This document shows, one piece after another, positions 8,670 through 16,942 of a stretch of DNA of 40,247 nt. The stretch's first letter is position 1; each line of letters opens with the position of its first letter. Source of the DNA: DRYS01 sp964491605 (GTDB lineage: Archaea; Thermoproteota; CALKCG01; B24; DRYS01). Position numbers and translations under genes: made by a program. The notes beneath the pieces were generated by a model. It searched no databases. It was not told where the DNA came from and saw nothing but the letters and a program-made list of their open reading frames with translations. The stretch is from the NCBI GenBank assembly GCA_964491605.1, contig CAZBGY010000014.1:1-40247 (forward strand), read 5' to 3'.

Positions 8670-9022
8670 AGATGGGTAAATCTAACCCGATCCTGATAGA
8701 GACCATTAAGATTCTTAGAAATGCGGCTAAATCCCAGGGTAAACGTATATGGGATGCTCTAGCAGATGAGCTTGAGAAGCATGGAGATAAAAGGGTTGTC
8801 AACCTCTCGAAGCTCGATAGATATCTTAAAGAAGGTGATATCGCCGCTGTTCCAGGTAAAGTTTTAGGTGGAGGATTCATTACAAAGAAGGTTACTATAG
8901 CTGCCCTAGCTTTCTCCGCGAAAGCTAGAAGTAAAGTGGAGGCTGTAGGCGGTAGATGCATAAGTTTAAAGAAGCTACTTGAAGAAAACCCAGGGGGCTC
9001 GTACGTTAAAATTATAGGGTGA
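8666..9022 (+). CDS. rpl18e: Large-subunit ribosomal protein eL18 (L18e)
   Basis: This 118-residue basic protein matches the L18e family: the N-terminal helix PILIETIKILRNAAKSQGKRIWDALADEL, the core VAAVPGKVLGGG (here IAAVPGKVLGGG) and the C-terminal FSAKARSKVEAVGG. The ATG overlaps the rpo3 stop by four bases (ATGA), so translation is probably coupled. It is the second gene of the rpo3 operon, in the order seen across archaea. Confidence 0.96.
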   Translation: MKMGKSNPILIETIKILRNAAKSQGKRIWDALADELEKHGDKRVVNLSKLDRYLKEGDIAAVPGKVLGGGFITKKVTIAALAFSAKARSKVEAVGGRCISLKKLLEENPGGSYVKIIG

Positions 9023-9028
9023 TAGTCT

Positions 9029-9481
9029 ATGTCCAATACAATGGATCATATCGTAGTAGATGCGTCTAACCATATACTCGGTAGGCTTGCAAGCTTTGTA
9101 GCTAAGAAACTCCTCGAAGGTTACCGAGTATTCATAGTGAACGCAGAGAAAGCTGTGATATCATGTACATCTAAGGGATCTATAGTGGAGAGGTGGAAGG
9201 ATTTTCTCGAAGTTGGTCGCTATAGAGCTGGCCCCTTCCATCCGAGGAGACCGGATAGAATACTACTTAGAGCTGTCAGGGGGATGCTTCCATATAGAAC
9301 GGATAGGGGGCGTAGAGCTTATAAACGGTTGAAGGTATATATAGGTTTCCCTGAAGAATTGAAGAGCTATAAGATCTTGGAAATCCCAGAAGCTAAAGCC
9401 GATAAACTTAGATGCAGATTTATCACACTTGCTGAGTTAGCAAAGGAGATCGGCTGGATGGGTGGGAAGCAGATTGAGTAG
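9029..9481 (+). CDS. rpl13: Large-subunit ribosomal protein uL13
   Basis: The 150-residue protein carries uL13 hallmarks: HILGRLASFVAKKLLEG, VNAEKAVISC, GPFHPRRPDRILLRAVRGMLPY and RGRRAYKRLKVYIGFPEE. The length is normal for archaea. It starts six bases after the eL18 stop. Its 3' end overlaps the uS9 frame by up to 20 bases depending on which uS9 start is used. Confidence 0.96.
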   Translation: MSNTMDHIVVDASNHILGRLASFVAKKLLEGYRVFIVNAEKAVISCTSKGSIVERWKDFLEVGRYRAGPFHPRRPDRILLRAVRGMLPYRTDRGRRAYKRLKVYIGFPEELKSYKILEIPEAKADKLRCRFITLAELAKEIGWMGGKQIE

Positions 9482-9905
9482 GGCTAAGTTTGCTCGCAAA
9501 GGGTTAATAACTGTCGGATGGAGAAAGACTGCGGTCGCTAGAGCTTATATAAGGAGTGGTAGAGGCGTGATCAGGGTTAACAATAAGCCTATAATGCTGC
9601 TAGAGCCTGAAGAGGCACGTATCATAGCGGAGGAGCCTCTTCTAATCGCTAATCTATTGCATCCAGATCTACTGAAATCCGTGGATATAGATGTAGATGT
9701 TCACGGTGGAGGCGTGATGGGGCAAGCTCAAGCCGTCAGAATGGCTATCGCTAGAGCTTTAGTTAAATGGAGTAAGGATAAGAAGCTTGAATCGGTATTC
9801 AGAGAATACGATCGAACCATGTTAGTGGGGGATCCACGTCAGACTGAACCTAAGAAATTCGGTGGGCCAGGTCCTAGGAGGAGGAGGCAGAAGAGTTATA
9901 GGTAG
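9462..9905 (+). CDS. rps9: Small-subunit ribosomal protein uS9
   Basis: uS9 sits in the 30S head with its C-terminal tail at the P site. The body shows GWRKTAVARAYIRSGRG, the HGGGVMGQAQAVRMAIARALVKW core, and the basic end EPKKFGGPGPRRRRQKSYR, with the canonical Lys/Ser-Tyr-Arg terminus. The most upstream start is GTG 9462. TTG 9474 (reading MSRAKFARK), seven bases after GGTGGG, is at least as good and would shorten the overlap with uL13. Confidence 0.95.
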   Translation: MGSRLSRAKFARKGLITVGWRKTAVARAYIRSGRGVIRVNNKPIMLLEPEEARIIAEEPLLIANLLHPDLLKSVDIDVDVHGGGVMGQAQAVRMAIARALVKWSKDKKLESVFREYDRTMLVGDPRQTEPKKFGGPGPRRRRQKSYR

Positions 9906-9919
9906 GGAGGTAATCTACC

Positions 9920-10132
9920 TTGGGTATGGTTCCTATAAGATGCTTCAGCTGCGGTAAACTCCTAGCTGATAAATGGGATTCATTTAAATCGAGAGTTGCA
10001 AGTGGAGAGGATCCAGCTAAGGTTCTGGATGATCTAGGTATAAAGCGTTATTGCTGTAGAGCTATCATGCTCTCTACAGTAGAATTTATAGATGATGTTA
10101 TAAGGTATGCGATACATAGGAGGCGGGAGTGA
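9920..10132 (+). CDS. rpoN: RNA polymerase subunit Rpo10 (RpoN)
   Basis: A small zinc-binding subunit of RNA polymerase, part of the Rpo3-Rpo11-Rpo10-Rpo12 assembly platform. VPIRCFSCGKLLADKW near the start and RYCCRAIMLS later provide the CxxC...CC zinc site typical of Rpo10/RPB10. The start may be TTG 9920 or ATG 9926. The GGGAGGT about ten bases before TTG favours TTG, while the family's usual N-terminus (MVPIRC) favours ATG. Rpo6/RpoK, which often follows in related operons, is absent here; enolase comes next. Confidence 0.95.
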   Translation: MGMVPIRCFSCGKLLADKWDSFKSRVASGEDPAKVLDDLGIKRYCCRAIMLSTVEFIDDVIRYAIHRRRE

Positions 10133-11394
10133 TGACGGATTACACGATAATAGAGGAGATACGTTCTCGTAAGGTATTCGATAGTAGGGGTAATCCGACG
10201 GTAGAAGTCGAGATATATACGAGGGGTGGCGGAATAGGTAGGGTATCAGCGCCTGCAGGTGCTAGTACCGGTAGATGGGAGGCTATAGCGTATCCACCTG
10301 GAGGTGTAGATGAAGCTTTAAAGTTATTGAGGGAGGAGATAGCTCCTAAGCTTATAGGTATGGATGCCGAGAAACAGGAGGAGATAGATAATATGCTTAG
10401 AGAGATAGATGGCACCCAACGTTTCTCGCGTATAGGTGGGAATACCGCGTACGCTATATCCATAGCGACCGCTCTAGCGGCAGCGTCATCATATGATCTA
10501 CCGCTCTTCATGTATATAGGCGGAAGGAATGCTAGATACCTGCCATACCCGGTCGGCAACATATTGGGTGGAGGGAAGCATGCCGGTGTAGGATGTCCAG
10601 ACATACAGGAATTCCTATCGATACCATTAGGTGCGAAGAGCTTCTTAGAAGCTGCTCAAGCTAATATCCTCGCTCATAAGAATCTACGTAAAATCCTCGA
10701 GAGAGAAGGTGTTCCGTTCTTCGGTGGTAAAGGTGATGAAGGAGCTTGGGCTCCAGCTGTAAGCGATGAGAAAGCCTTTGAGTATGTCGCCGAAGCTGTG
10801 GAGAGAGCCTCCGATGAAGTCGGGTTCGAAGTAAGATTTGGTATAGATGTTGCGGCATCATCTTTCTGGAGGGAGGATGAAGGTGTATACTTCTACAGGC
10901 ATGGGGAGAAGAAGCTTACGACTGGTGAGCAGATAGATTTCATAATGGATAAGGTTAGGAGTTATAAGCTGGTGTATGTCGAGGATCCGCTTCACGAAGA
11001 GGATTTCGAAGGGTTTAGAGAGCTTACATCTAAGGTGAGGGGATGCTTTATAGTCGGGGATGATCTATTCGTAACGAATATCGAGAGGCTTAGGAAAGGT
11101 GTGGAACTGGGAGCAGCAAACGCTCTGATAATCAAGCCTAATCAGGTAGGTACGCTATCAGATACTATAGCTACGGTTGAATACGCTCACGAGAACCTCT
11201 ACACAACTATATTCTCTCACAGATCTGGGGAAACCGAGATAGCAGTACTGTCGCATCTAGCTGTAGGTTTGAGATGCCCGTTTGTAAAGCTTGGGGTAGT
11301 AGGTGGGGAGCGTATAGCTAAGGTGAACGAGCTTTTACGTATAGAAGATCATCTAGGATCTGAAGCTAGGATGGCTCGAATCAGGTTTAGGTGA
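10129..11394 (+). CDS. eno: Enolase (phosphopyruvate hydratase)
   Basis: Converts 2-phosphoglycerate to phosphoenolpyruvate in glycolysis and gluconeogenesis. The signatures are SRKVFDSRGNPTVEVE, GAGASTGRWEA (with the mobile catalytic loop), GNILGGGKHAG, the metal-binding Asp and Glu in FGIDVAAS and YVEDPLHEED, GDDLFVTN, and the catalytic Lys in NALIIKPNQVGT with the SHRSGETE segment. The 421 residues are of normal archaeal length. ATG 10132 overlaps the rpo10 stop codon, so the two are coupled. Placement inside this ribosomal/RNA polymerase operon is conserved in archaea. Confidence 0.97.
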   Translation: MMTDYTIIEEIRSRKVFDSRGNPTVEVEIYTRGGGIGRVSAPAGASTGRWEAIAYPPGGVDEALKLLREEIAPKLIGMDAEKQEEIDNMLREIDGTQRFSRIGGNTAYAISIATALAAASSYDLPLFMYIGGRNARYLPYPVGNILGGGKHAGVGCPDIQEFLSIPLGAKSFLEAAQANILAHKNLRKILEREGVPFFGGKGDEGAWAPAVSDEKAFEYVAEAVERASDEVGFEVRFGIDVAASSFWREDEGVYFYRHGEKKLTTGEQIDFIMDKVRSYKLVYVEDPLHEEDFEGFRELTSKVRGCFIVGDDLFVTNIERLRKGVELGAANALIIKPNQVGTLSDTIATVEYAHENLYTTIFSHRSGETEIAVLSHLAVGLRCPFVKLGVVGGERIAKVNELLRIEDHLGSEARMARIRFR

Positions 11395-11397
11395 TAG

Positions 11398-12024
11398 ATG
11401 ATGAGCAGCAGTGAAATACCGGGTGGTGGAAGCAGCACCCTACTACCATTGGATTTAGCGTTGTCATCAGGTATACATATAGGCTCCATGGTTAAGACTA
11501 AGCACATGGAGCAGTTTATCTATAAAGTTAGGAGTGATGGGGTTAATATAATTAATATGCTGAAAATAATGGAGAGAATACAGATTGCTGCAAAGTTTCT
11601 AGTTAGATACACGCCTTCAGATGTCTACGTAGTATCGTCTAGGGTTCATGCGCGTAAACCGATATTGAAGTTCTGCGAGGTAACAGGTTTCAAGCCGATA
11701 GTCGGGCGCTTCTTACCTGGTACGTTCACTAATCCAAGCCTGGCGACATACGTCGAACCGAAAGTAGTTCTAGTGGTCGATCCTAGAGCTGATGAGCAAG
11801 CTGTGATAGAGGCTTCAAAGGTCGGTATACCTGTAGTATCCCTCGTAGATACAGATAACTCTCTTTCGAATGTAGATCTAGCTATACCATGTAATAATAA
11901 GGGTAGGAAAGCGTTAGCTATGGTTTTCTGGCTGTTAGCACGTGAAGTTCTAAAAGCTGGGGGTATATTATCGCCGAGTGAGGACCTAAAGATACCAGTG
12001 AAAGAATTTGAAGAGGAGGTATAA
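11398..12024 (+). CDS. rps2: Small-subunit ribosomal protein uS2
   Basis: This 208-residue uS2 shows SGIHIGSMVKTKHM, YVVSSRVHARKPILKF, GRFLPGTFTNPSL, VVLVVDPRADEQAVIEASKVGIPVVSLVDTDN and the NNKGRKALAMVFWLLARE segment. The start is one of two adjacent ATG codons (11398 or 11401), just past the enolase stop. It closes the conserved part of the operon. A strong GAGGAGGT in its last codons (12013-12020) may be chance or may serve hypF. Confidence 0.96.
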   Translation: MMSSSEIPGGGSSTLLPLDLALSSGIHIGSMVKTKHMEQFIYKVRSDGVNIINMLKIMERIQIAAKFLVRYTPSDVYVVSSRVHARKPILKFCEVTGFKPIVGRFLPGTFTNPSLATYVEPKVVLVVDPRADEQAVIEASKVGIPVVSLVDTDNSLSNVDLAIPCNNKGRKALAMVFWLLAREVLKAGGILSPSEDLKIPVKEFEEEV

Positions 12025-14332
12025 CTCTAACGGTGTCATAGGGCTTCTAATTAGGGTTAAAGGTATAGTTCAAGGCGTAGGTTTCCGTCCATTCGTATTC
12101 CGTCTAGCTCATAGATACGGTCTCAGAGGTTACGTTAGGAATCTTGGGAGCGGGGATGTAGAGATATACGTGGAAGGCGTTGAATCTTCGGTTTACGGAT
12201 TCGTAGATAGTCTCCCCAAGGAGACACCCCCCATAGCAGTCATAGATCGTATCGAGACGCTTGAAGTCGAACCTAGAGGTGAGGAGACGTTTAGGATAGA
12301 GAAGAGTGGAGAAGCTAAGTTGGACGGTAACTCCATAATACCTCCGGATATAGCTATATGCGATTCATGCTTGAGGGAGCTTAAAACCCCCTCTGATAGA
12401 CGTTACAGATATTTCTTTATAACATGTACGGATTGCGGTCCTAGGTTCACCGTGATAGAGAAGCTTCCATACGATCGCGGTAATACCTCTATGAAGATTT
12501 TCGAGATGTGCGATGAATGCCGTACCGAGTATACGAATCCGCTCGATAGAAGGTTCCACGCTCAAACTATAGCCTGCCCTAAATGCGGTCCCAGAACGTA
12601 TCTTACGGACAATCGCGGATCCGTAATAGAATGCATGGATCCGATACTTGAAGCCGGTAGGCTTATAGATGAAGGTTTCATTGTAGCTGTAAAGGGGTAT
12701 GGAGGTTTCCATATAGCTACAGCTACCACCATGGATGAGCCTATAAGGAAGCTTAGGGAGAAGAAAGGTAGAAGGAATAAGCCGTTCGCCATAATGGCTA
12801 GGAGTATCGAAGCTATAGAGAGCTTCGCCGAGATAACGGAAGTCGAGAAGGAGATTCTAAAGAGCTATATACATCCTATAGTCCTGTTAAGGAAGAATAG
12901 GAACTATTATCTCTCAGATCTTATAGCTCCAGGCTTACACCTCATCGGTGTAATGCTACCTTATACAGGTCTCCATATATTGCTCTTCGAGGGGACGAAG
13001 GAGCCGGCTCTAGTTATGACTAGTGGGAATATCTCAGGTCACCCTATAGTTATAGATGATAAAGAAGCTATATCCAAGCTCGGTAAGCTAGTAGACTACA
13101 TCCTATTCCACGATAGACCGATAGTGCAGAGATGCGACGATTCTGTAGTTAAGATCGTAGATGGGAAGCCGGTGATCCTGAGGAGATCAAGAGGCTATAC
13201 CCCTACGCCCATCAAGCTGAAGTATCGTACCGACTCAGATATAGTCGCCCTAGGATGCGAAGAAAACGTCGTAGCATGCATAGTTAAGGATGGTGAAGCT
13301 TATCTAACACAGCATATAGGAGATGTAGATAATATCGAATCCCTTATCTTCCTCAAAAATTCCATAGAGCATTTCATGAATCTATTATCGGTTAATCCTA
13401 AACTATTAGTATGCGATCTCAATCCAAAATTTGCGACTACACGTTTAGCCCTCAGCCTATCCAGAGAGATGCAAACATCCCTAATCCAGGTTCAACACCA
13501 TGCGGCTCACGCTTATAGTCTACTAGCAGAAACAGGTTTAGATGAAGCGGTGATAGTAGCAGCTGACGGCTTCGGGTATGGCTTAGATGGAGCCGCCTGG
13601 GGTGGCGAAATTATCTACGCCTCTAAGGAGAAATGGATGAGGATAGGCCACCTCGAAGAGCATCCTATGATAGGTGGAGATCTAGCTACCCGCTATCCCA
13701 TAAGGATGGTTATAGGTATACTCTGGGATGACCATAGAATCGAGGGATGGGTTAAAGCTAGGAGCTATATGCTACCCTATGGGGAGAAGGAGTTAGATAT
13801 TATCTTAAACCAGTTGAAGAAGAGTGTATACATTCCTACGACGAGTTGCGGTAGAGTTTTGGATGCTGTATCCACGTTACTAGATATAAGCTTCGAGAGA
13901 ACGTATGAAGGTGAACCCGCTATGAAGCTCGAATCAGCTGCACAGGGGGGTGAGGATATCCTACACTTAGACCCAGTATATAATGGTGAAAGTATCGCTA
14001 CCAAACCTCTACTAGAATGCATATTCGAAAATCTAGGTAGAGCTAGCAGAAGGGATCTCGCCTACTCAGCTCATGCATATATCGCTAGAAGCTTCGCATA
14101 CTATGCTATAGATAAAGCATTCGAATTAGGTATAAAACATATAGGTTTCACAGGTGGTGTAGCTTACAACGATATTATAATTAGAGAATTTAGGAAGATA
14201 GTGGAGGCTGAAGGTTTAAGATTCATACATCATAGATCAATTCCTCCCGGGGATGGAGGTATATCGCTCGGTCAAGCATACTATGCATTACTACATCCCA
14301 CTATAATTATCTCATCGAAGGATACTCGATGA
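12008..14332 (+). CDS. hypF: Carbamoyltransferase HypF, [NiFe]-hydrogenase maturation
   Basis: HypF uses carbamoyl phosphate and ATP to carbamoylate the C-terminal Cys of HypE, making the cyanide ligands of [NiFe] hydrogenases. All domains are present in order: an acylphosphatase-like domain (RVKGIVQGVGFRPFVFRLA), a double zinc finger (CDSC, CTDCG, CDEC, CPKCG; about residues 118-195), a YrdC-like domain (VKGYGGFHIA, MTSGNISG) and a Kae1-like domain (QHHAAHAYSLLAE, GGVAYND, PPGDGGISLGQA). The 774 residues are full length. The only canonical start in frame is TTG 12008, inside uS2 and upstream of the strong GAGGAGGT, so the true initiation site is uncertain. Its partner hypE lies 2.6 kb downstream; no hydrogenase genes are in the window. 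Confidence 0.95.
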   Translation: MKRRYNSNGVIGLLIRVKGIVQGVGFRPFVFRLAHRYGLRGYVRNLGSGDVEIYVEGVESSVYGFVDSLPKETPPIAVIDRIETLEVEPRGEETFRIEKSGEAKLDGNSIIPPDIAICDSCLRELKTPSDRRYRYFFITCTDCGPRFTVIEKLPYDRGNTSMKIFEMCDECRTEYTNPLDRRFHAQTIACPKCGPRTYLTDNRGSVIECMDPILEAGRLIDEGFIVAVKGYGGFHIATATTMDEPIRKLREKKGRRNKPFAIMARSIEAIESFAEITEVEKEILKSYIHPIVLLRKNRNYYLSDLIAPGLHLIGVMLPYTGLHILLFEGTKEPALVMTSGNISGHPIVIDDKEAISKLGKLVDYILFHDRPIVQRCDDSVVKIVDGKPVILRRSRGYTPTPIKLKYRTDSDIVALGCEENVVACIVKDGEAYLTQHIGDVDNIESLIFLKNSIEHFMNLLSVNPKLLVCDLNPKFATTRLALSLSREMQTSLIQVQHHAAHAYSLLAETGLDEAVIVAADGFGYGLDGAAWGGEIIYASKEKWMRIGHLEEHPMIGGDLATRYPIRMVIGILWDDHRIEGWVKARSYMLPYGEKELDIILNQLKKSVYIPTTSCGRVLDAVSTLLDISFERTYEGEPAMKLESAAQGGEDILHLDPVYNGESIATKPLLECIFENLGRASRRDLAYSAHAYIARSFAYYAIDKAFELGIKHIGFTGGVAYNDIIIREFRKIVEAEGLRFIHHRSIPPGDGGISLGQAYYALLHPTIIISSKDTR

Positions 14333-14339
14333 AGTAACA

Positions 14340-14969
14340 CTAACCTATTCCATGTTGAGCTCTCACATATCGTCTAAGTAGCGGTGTCACACGACGCCAA
14401 TCCTCCAATATAATATCCCTCATCCCTGGGTTATAGCAAGCTGATGCTGGATGATACATTGGGATAATATACCTCGGATAATCCATATCGGTTCCTACGA
14501 TAACTCCGTGCATATAGTTGATAGGTAGCAATCGAACCTTATACTTCTCTGAAAAATAAGCCGCTGCTATGCTACCTAGAACTAGTATAATCTCAGGTTT
14601 TACGATCTCCAACTGTTCTTCCAGATATGGCGTGCAGCTCTCTATATGCCTCCTATACACACGATTACCTGGAGGATAACATTTAACTATATTCGTTATG
14701 TAAATTTCTCCACGTTCGATTCCTATGAAGCTTAAAACCTCATCTAAGAATCTACCAGCCGTGCCGATGAATGGTTTCCCTTCCATGTTCTCTCGACGTC
14801 CAGGTCCTAATCCAACTATCATAATCGCCGTATCGAGAGACCCCTCCCCGATTACAGGTTTAATCCTATTCTTCCATAGATCACATTTTCTACAGAGCCT
14901 AACCTCCTCTACAAGTTTACTATACTTTAAGAGTTTACGTTCAACCTCAGAGCTATACGTAGTCATCAC
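14340..14969 (-). CDS. Type-4 (iron-sulfur) uracil-DNA glycosylase
   Basis: Removes uracil from DNA, initiating base-excision repair, which is important at high temperature where cytosine deaminates quickly. The iron-sulfur ligands C26, C29, C97 and C112 are present. The active-site loop GLGPGRREN (53-61) followed by GKPFIGTAGRFLDE matches the family, though the usual GEAPG/GEGPG reads GLGPG, with Leu for Glu. The second motif YHPASA (172-177) fits. The length of 209 is normal. It follows the ilvC-like gene in the same direction after 37 bases, so they may share a transcript. Confidence 0.9.
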   Translation of the reverse strand: MMTTYSSEVERKLLKYSKLVEEVRLCRKCDLWKNRIKPVIGEGSLDTAIMIVGLGPGRRENMEGKPFIGTAGRFLDEVLSFIGIERGEIYITNIVKCYPPGNRVYRRHIESCTPYLEEQLEIVKPEIILVLGSIAAAYFSEKYKVRLLPINYMHGVIVGTDMDYPRYIIPMYHPASACYNPGMRDIILEDWRRVTPLLRRYVRAQHGIG

Positions 14970-15006
14970 GTCATCCTTCCATCATCGATCGTGCTCAGGA
15001 AACACT

Positions 15007-16002
15007 CTACAGCATATCGTATGGTATTTTAAGTCTCCTCCTAAGATCCTCTGAATCCTTCTGAATCCGCGAGGAGAGAGCCTGCTCTAGAAGCTTCTTG
15101 AAGTTAGGGTAGCCCATCTCCTGCTCTTTAACCCACTCTTCAGAGAATAAACCTGAAGCTATCTCCTCTAGACTTTTAACCATAGGATCGTGGATCCTAT
15201 CTATATACCTCTCTATACGAGATAATTGGCCATACTGGCTAGTTCTAGAGTGTAGGATTAACTGCCCTAGTAGACCGAGCTTACATGATTGACGGAAAAC
15301 TTCTATGAGTTCCCCGGAAGCTATTAGTTCGGTCAGTATAGCTTCGACGCTATAACCTCTAGATAAGAGTATCTCGTAAGCCTTCAGAAACGTAGAGATT
15401 ATTATAGGCATAACAGCTTGCTCGGTGAACAGATCAAGCTCCGTTTCCTCCTCGAAGCTGGATTCGATAACCCCTGCGCGTGTAAACCCTAAAGCTTTAG
15501 CTAAAGCGAGGATCCTAGGCCACGCCATCCCGGTTACATCCTGTTTAACAGCTACGAACGCTGGAGCTCCATAACCAGCTTCATATAATCTCCTCACACC
15601 TACTCCTATCATCCTTGGAGCTAGTAATGCTACATCCACATCCTCACGTGGAGCTATCAAACCGTATCTTATGGAGAAGCCGTGAGCGAAGACGATCATG
15701 CTTCCCCCCTTCATATATGGCTCTATATACGAATAGTATACGGTCCTCTGGATCTCATCTGGTAGAAGAATGCAGATGATATCTGATCGCTCGGTAGCTT
15801 CGCTTATTCCGTATACATGGAATCCATCAGCTACAGCGTTATCCCAATACGAATCTTTAACGTTACCTATCACGACATTCACTCCGCTATCTCTTAGATT
15901 CATAGCCCACGCTCTTCCCTGATTGCCATAGCCTATTATCCCGACTACCACCCCTTCTATCGTAGATAACGTCGCATCATCATCGTAGAATATTTGAGCC
16001 AA
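15007..16002 (-). CDS. Divergent ketol-acid reductoisomerase (IlvC-like) protein
   Basis: The fold is clearly that of ketol-acid reductoisomerase, the second enzyme of valine/isoleucine synthesis. The N-terminal Rossmann domain has IGYGNQGRAWAMNLRDSG and LLPDEIQ..V and FAHGFSIRYG. The C-terminal knotted domain has EEETELDLFTEQAV, with the first two Mg ligands, and SQYGQLSR. Two conserved features are changed. The APKGPGHTVR loop reads APRMIGVGVRR, and the E-x3-E pair (usually ECLHE) reads E-L-I-A-S. It may act on another 2-hydroxy-3-keto acid, or be a structural homologue with altered metal use. No ilvB, ilvH, ilvD or leuA is adjacent. The start ATG at 16002 gives a normal N-terminus (MAQIFYDDD). 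Confidence 0.8.
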   Translation of the reverse strand: MAQIFYDDDATLSTIEGVVVGIIGYGNQGRAWAMNLRDSGVNVVIGNVKDSYWDNAVADGFHVYGISEATERSDIICILLPDEIQRTVYYSYIEPYMKGGSMIVFAHGFSIRYGLIAPREDVDVALLAPRMIGVGVRRLYEAGYGAPAFVAVKQDVTGMAWPRILALAKALGFTRAGVIESSFEEETELDLFTEQAVMPIIISTFLKAYEILLSRGYSVEAILTELIASGELIEVFRQSCKLGLLGQLILHSRTSQYGQLSRIERYIDRIHDPMVKSLEEIASGLFSEEWVKEQEMGYPNFKKLLEQALSSRIQKDSEDLRRRLKIPYDML

Positions 16003-16081
16003 ATGATCACCGATATCCTGTCAAAAACGGTATCGCTATATTTAAGTATACTTACCGTGTAGATCCATAAAAAGGTTTAAT

Positions 16082-16942
16082 ATGCAAGCAGAGTTTCGAA
16101 ACCATACGATGATATACGTAACTAAAGCTGATGGTAGTAGACAACCGTTTGATCGAAGTAAAGTGTATAGAACATGTTTGAAGATGGGTCTACCGAAGGA
16201 GCATATAGAGGCTATATGTAGGAAGCTAGAAGAGAGGATTTACGATGGTATATCGACGAGGGATATACTTAGGATTATCAGGGAGGAAGCTAGTATATTC
16301 GACTCTATATACTCGTGGATAACCGACTTAAGGTCGTCGATATCTAGACTTAGATCGAAACCTGATTTCGAACAGTATGCTCGACTTATTCTTGAATCTC
16401 TAGGATTCCAGATTGCCCCCAACCAGCTCATACAAGGCGAATGCGTAGAATACGAGCTTGACGGATTAGTAGTTAGGGATAACCAGGTCTATATACTCGA
16501 AGTTAAGCATCATGTAAACCCACATGAGAAGGTGGATTTAACCGTGGTATTGAAGGTAAGAGCTATAATCGAAGATCTGCTATCAGGTTATGAAAAGAAG
16601 ATTAACCAGGTTAAGATATCTGGAGGATACATTGTTACCAACGCTAAGTTTACCGATCACGCTTTAAGGTATGCTAAGTGTAAGGGTATAAACCTTATAG
16701 GATGGGGTGTATCCGAGGATATAGAGAAGATTATAGTCGAGAATAGGCTTCAACCTGTAACTATCATAAGCGATCTAGATGAAGAAGAATTATGGAGTTT
16801 AGCCGATAAAGGTATCGTAACGCTTAAGCAGCTTACTATGTTTACAGCGGATAGATTATCGGTGGTAACTGGTATAAGAGCGGGTAGGTGTGAGGAGATT
16901 ATAGTGAAAGCGTACGAAGCATATAGAAGACTAGGAGGCTAG
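16082..16942 (+). CDS. ATP-cone / PD-(D/E)xK nuclease / helix-hairpin-helix fusion
   Basis: Three parts can be read in 286 residues. Residues 10-85 form an ATP-cone (VTKADGSRQPFDRSKVYRTC, GISTRDILRIIREEA), the nucleotide-sensing module known from ribonucleotide reductases and NrdR. Residues 95-220 form a restriction-endonuclease-like domain with catalytic D127 (ELDGLVV) and E140-x-K142 (YILEVKHH), followed by SGGYIVTNAKFTDHALRYA, as in Mrr/archaeal PD-(D/E)xK nucleases. Residues 240-286 resemble a helix-hairpin-helix DNA-binding end (LADKGIVTLKQL, VTGIRAGRCEEI). A nuclease controlled by ATP or dATP is suggested. It is divergent from the ilvC-like gene; its last four bases overlap converging hypE. 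ATG 16109 is a possible alternative start. Confidence 0.82.
   Translation: MQAEFRNHTMIYVTKADGSRQPFDRSKVYRTCLKMGLPKEHIEAICRKLEERIYDGISTRDILRIIREEASIFDSIYSWITDLRSSISRLRSKPDFEQYARLILESLGFQIAPNQLIQGECVEYELDGLVVRDNQVYILEVKHHVNPHEKVDLTVVLKVRAIIEDLLSGYEKKINQVKISGGYIVTNAKFTDHALRYAKCKGINLIGWGVSEDIEKIIVENRLQPVTIISDLDEEELWSLADKGIVTLKQLTMFTADRLSVVTGIRAGRCEEIIVKAYEAYRRLGG

Noticed and set aside
10140..10604. 154-codon minus-strand ORF inside enolase
   Set aside because: It is Pro/Ser-rich, lies antisense to a fully conserved enzyme and is a codon-bias shadow.
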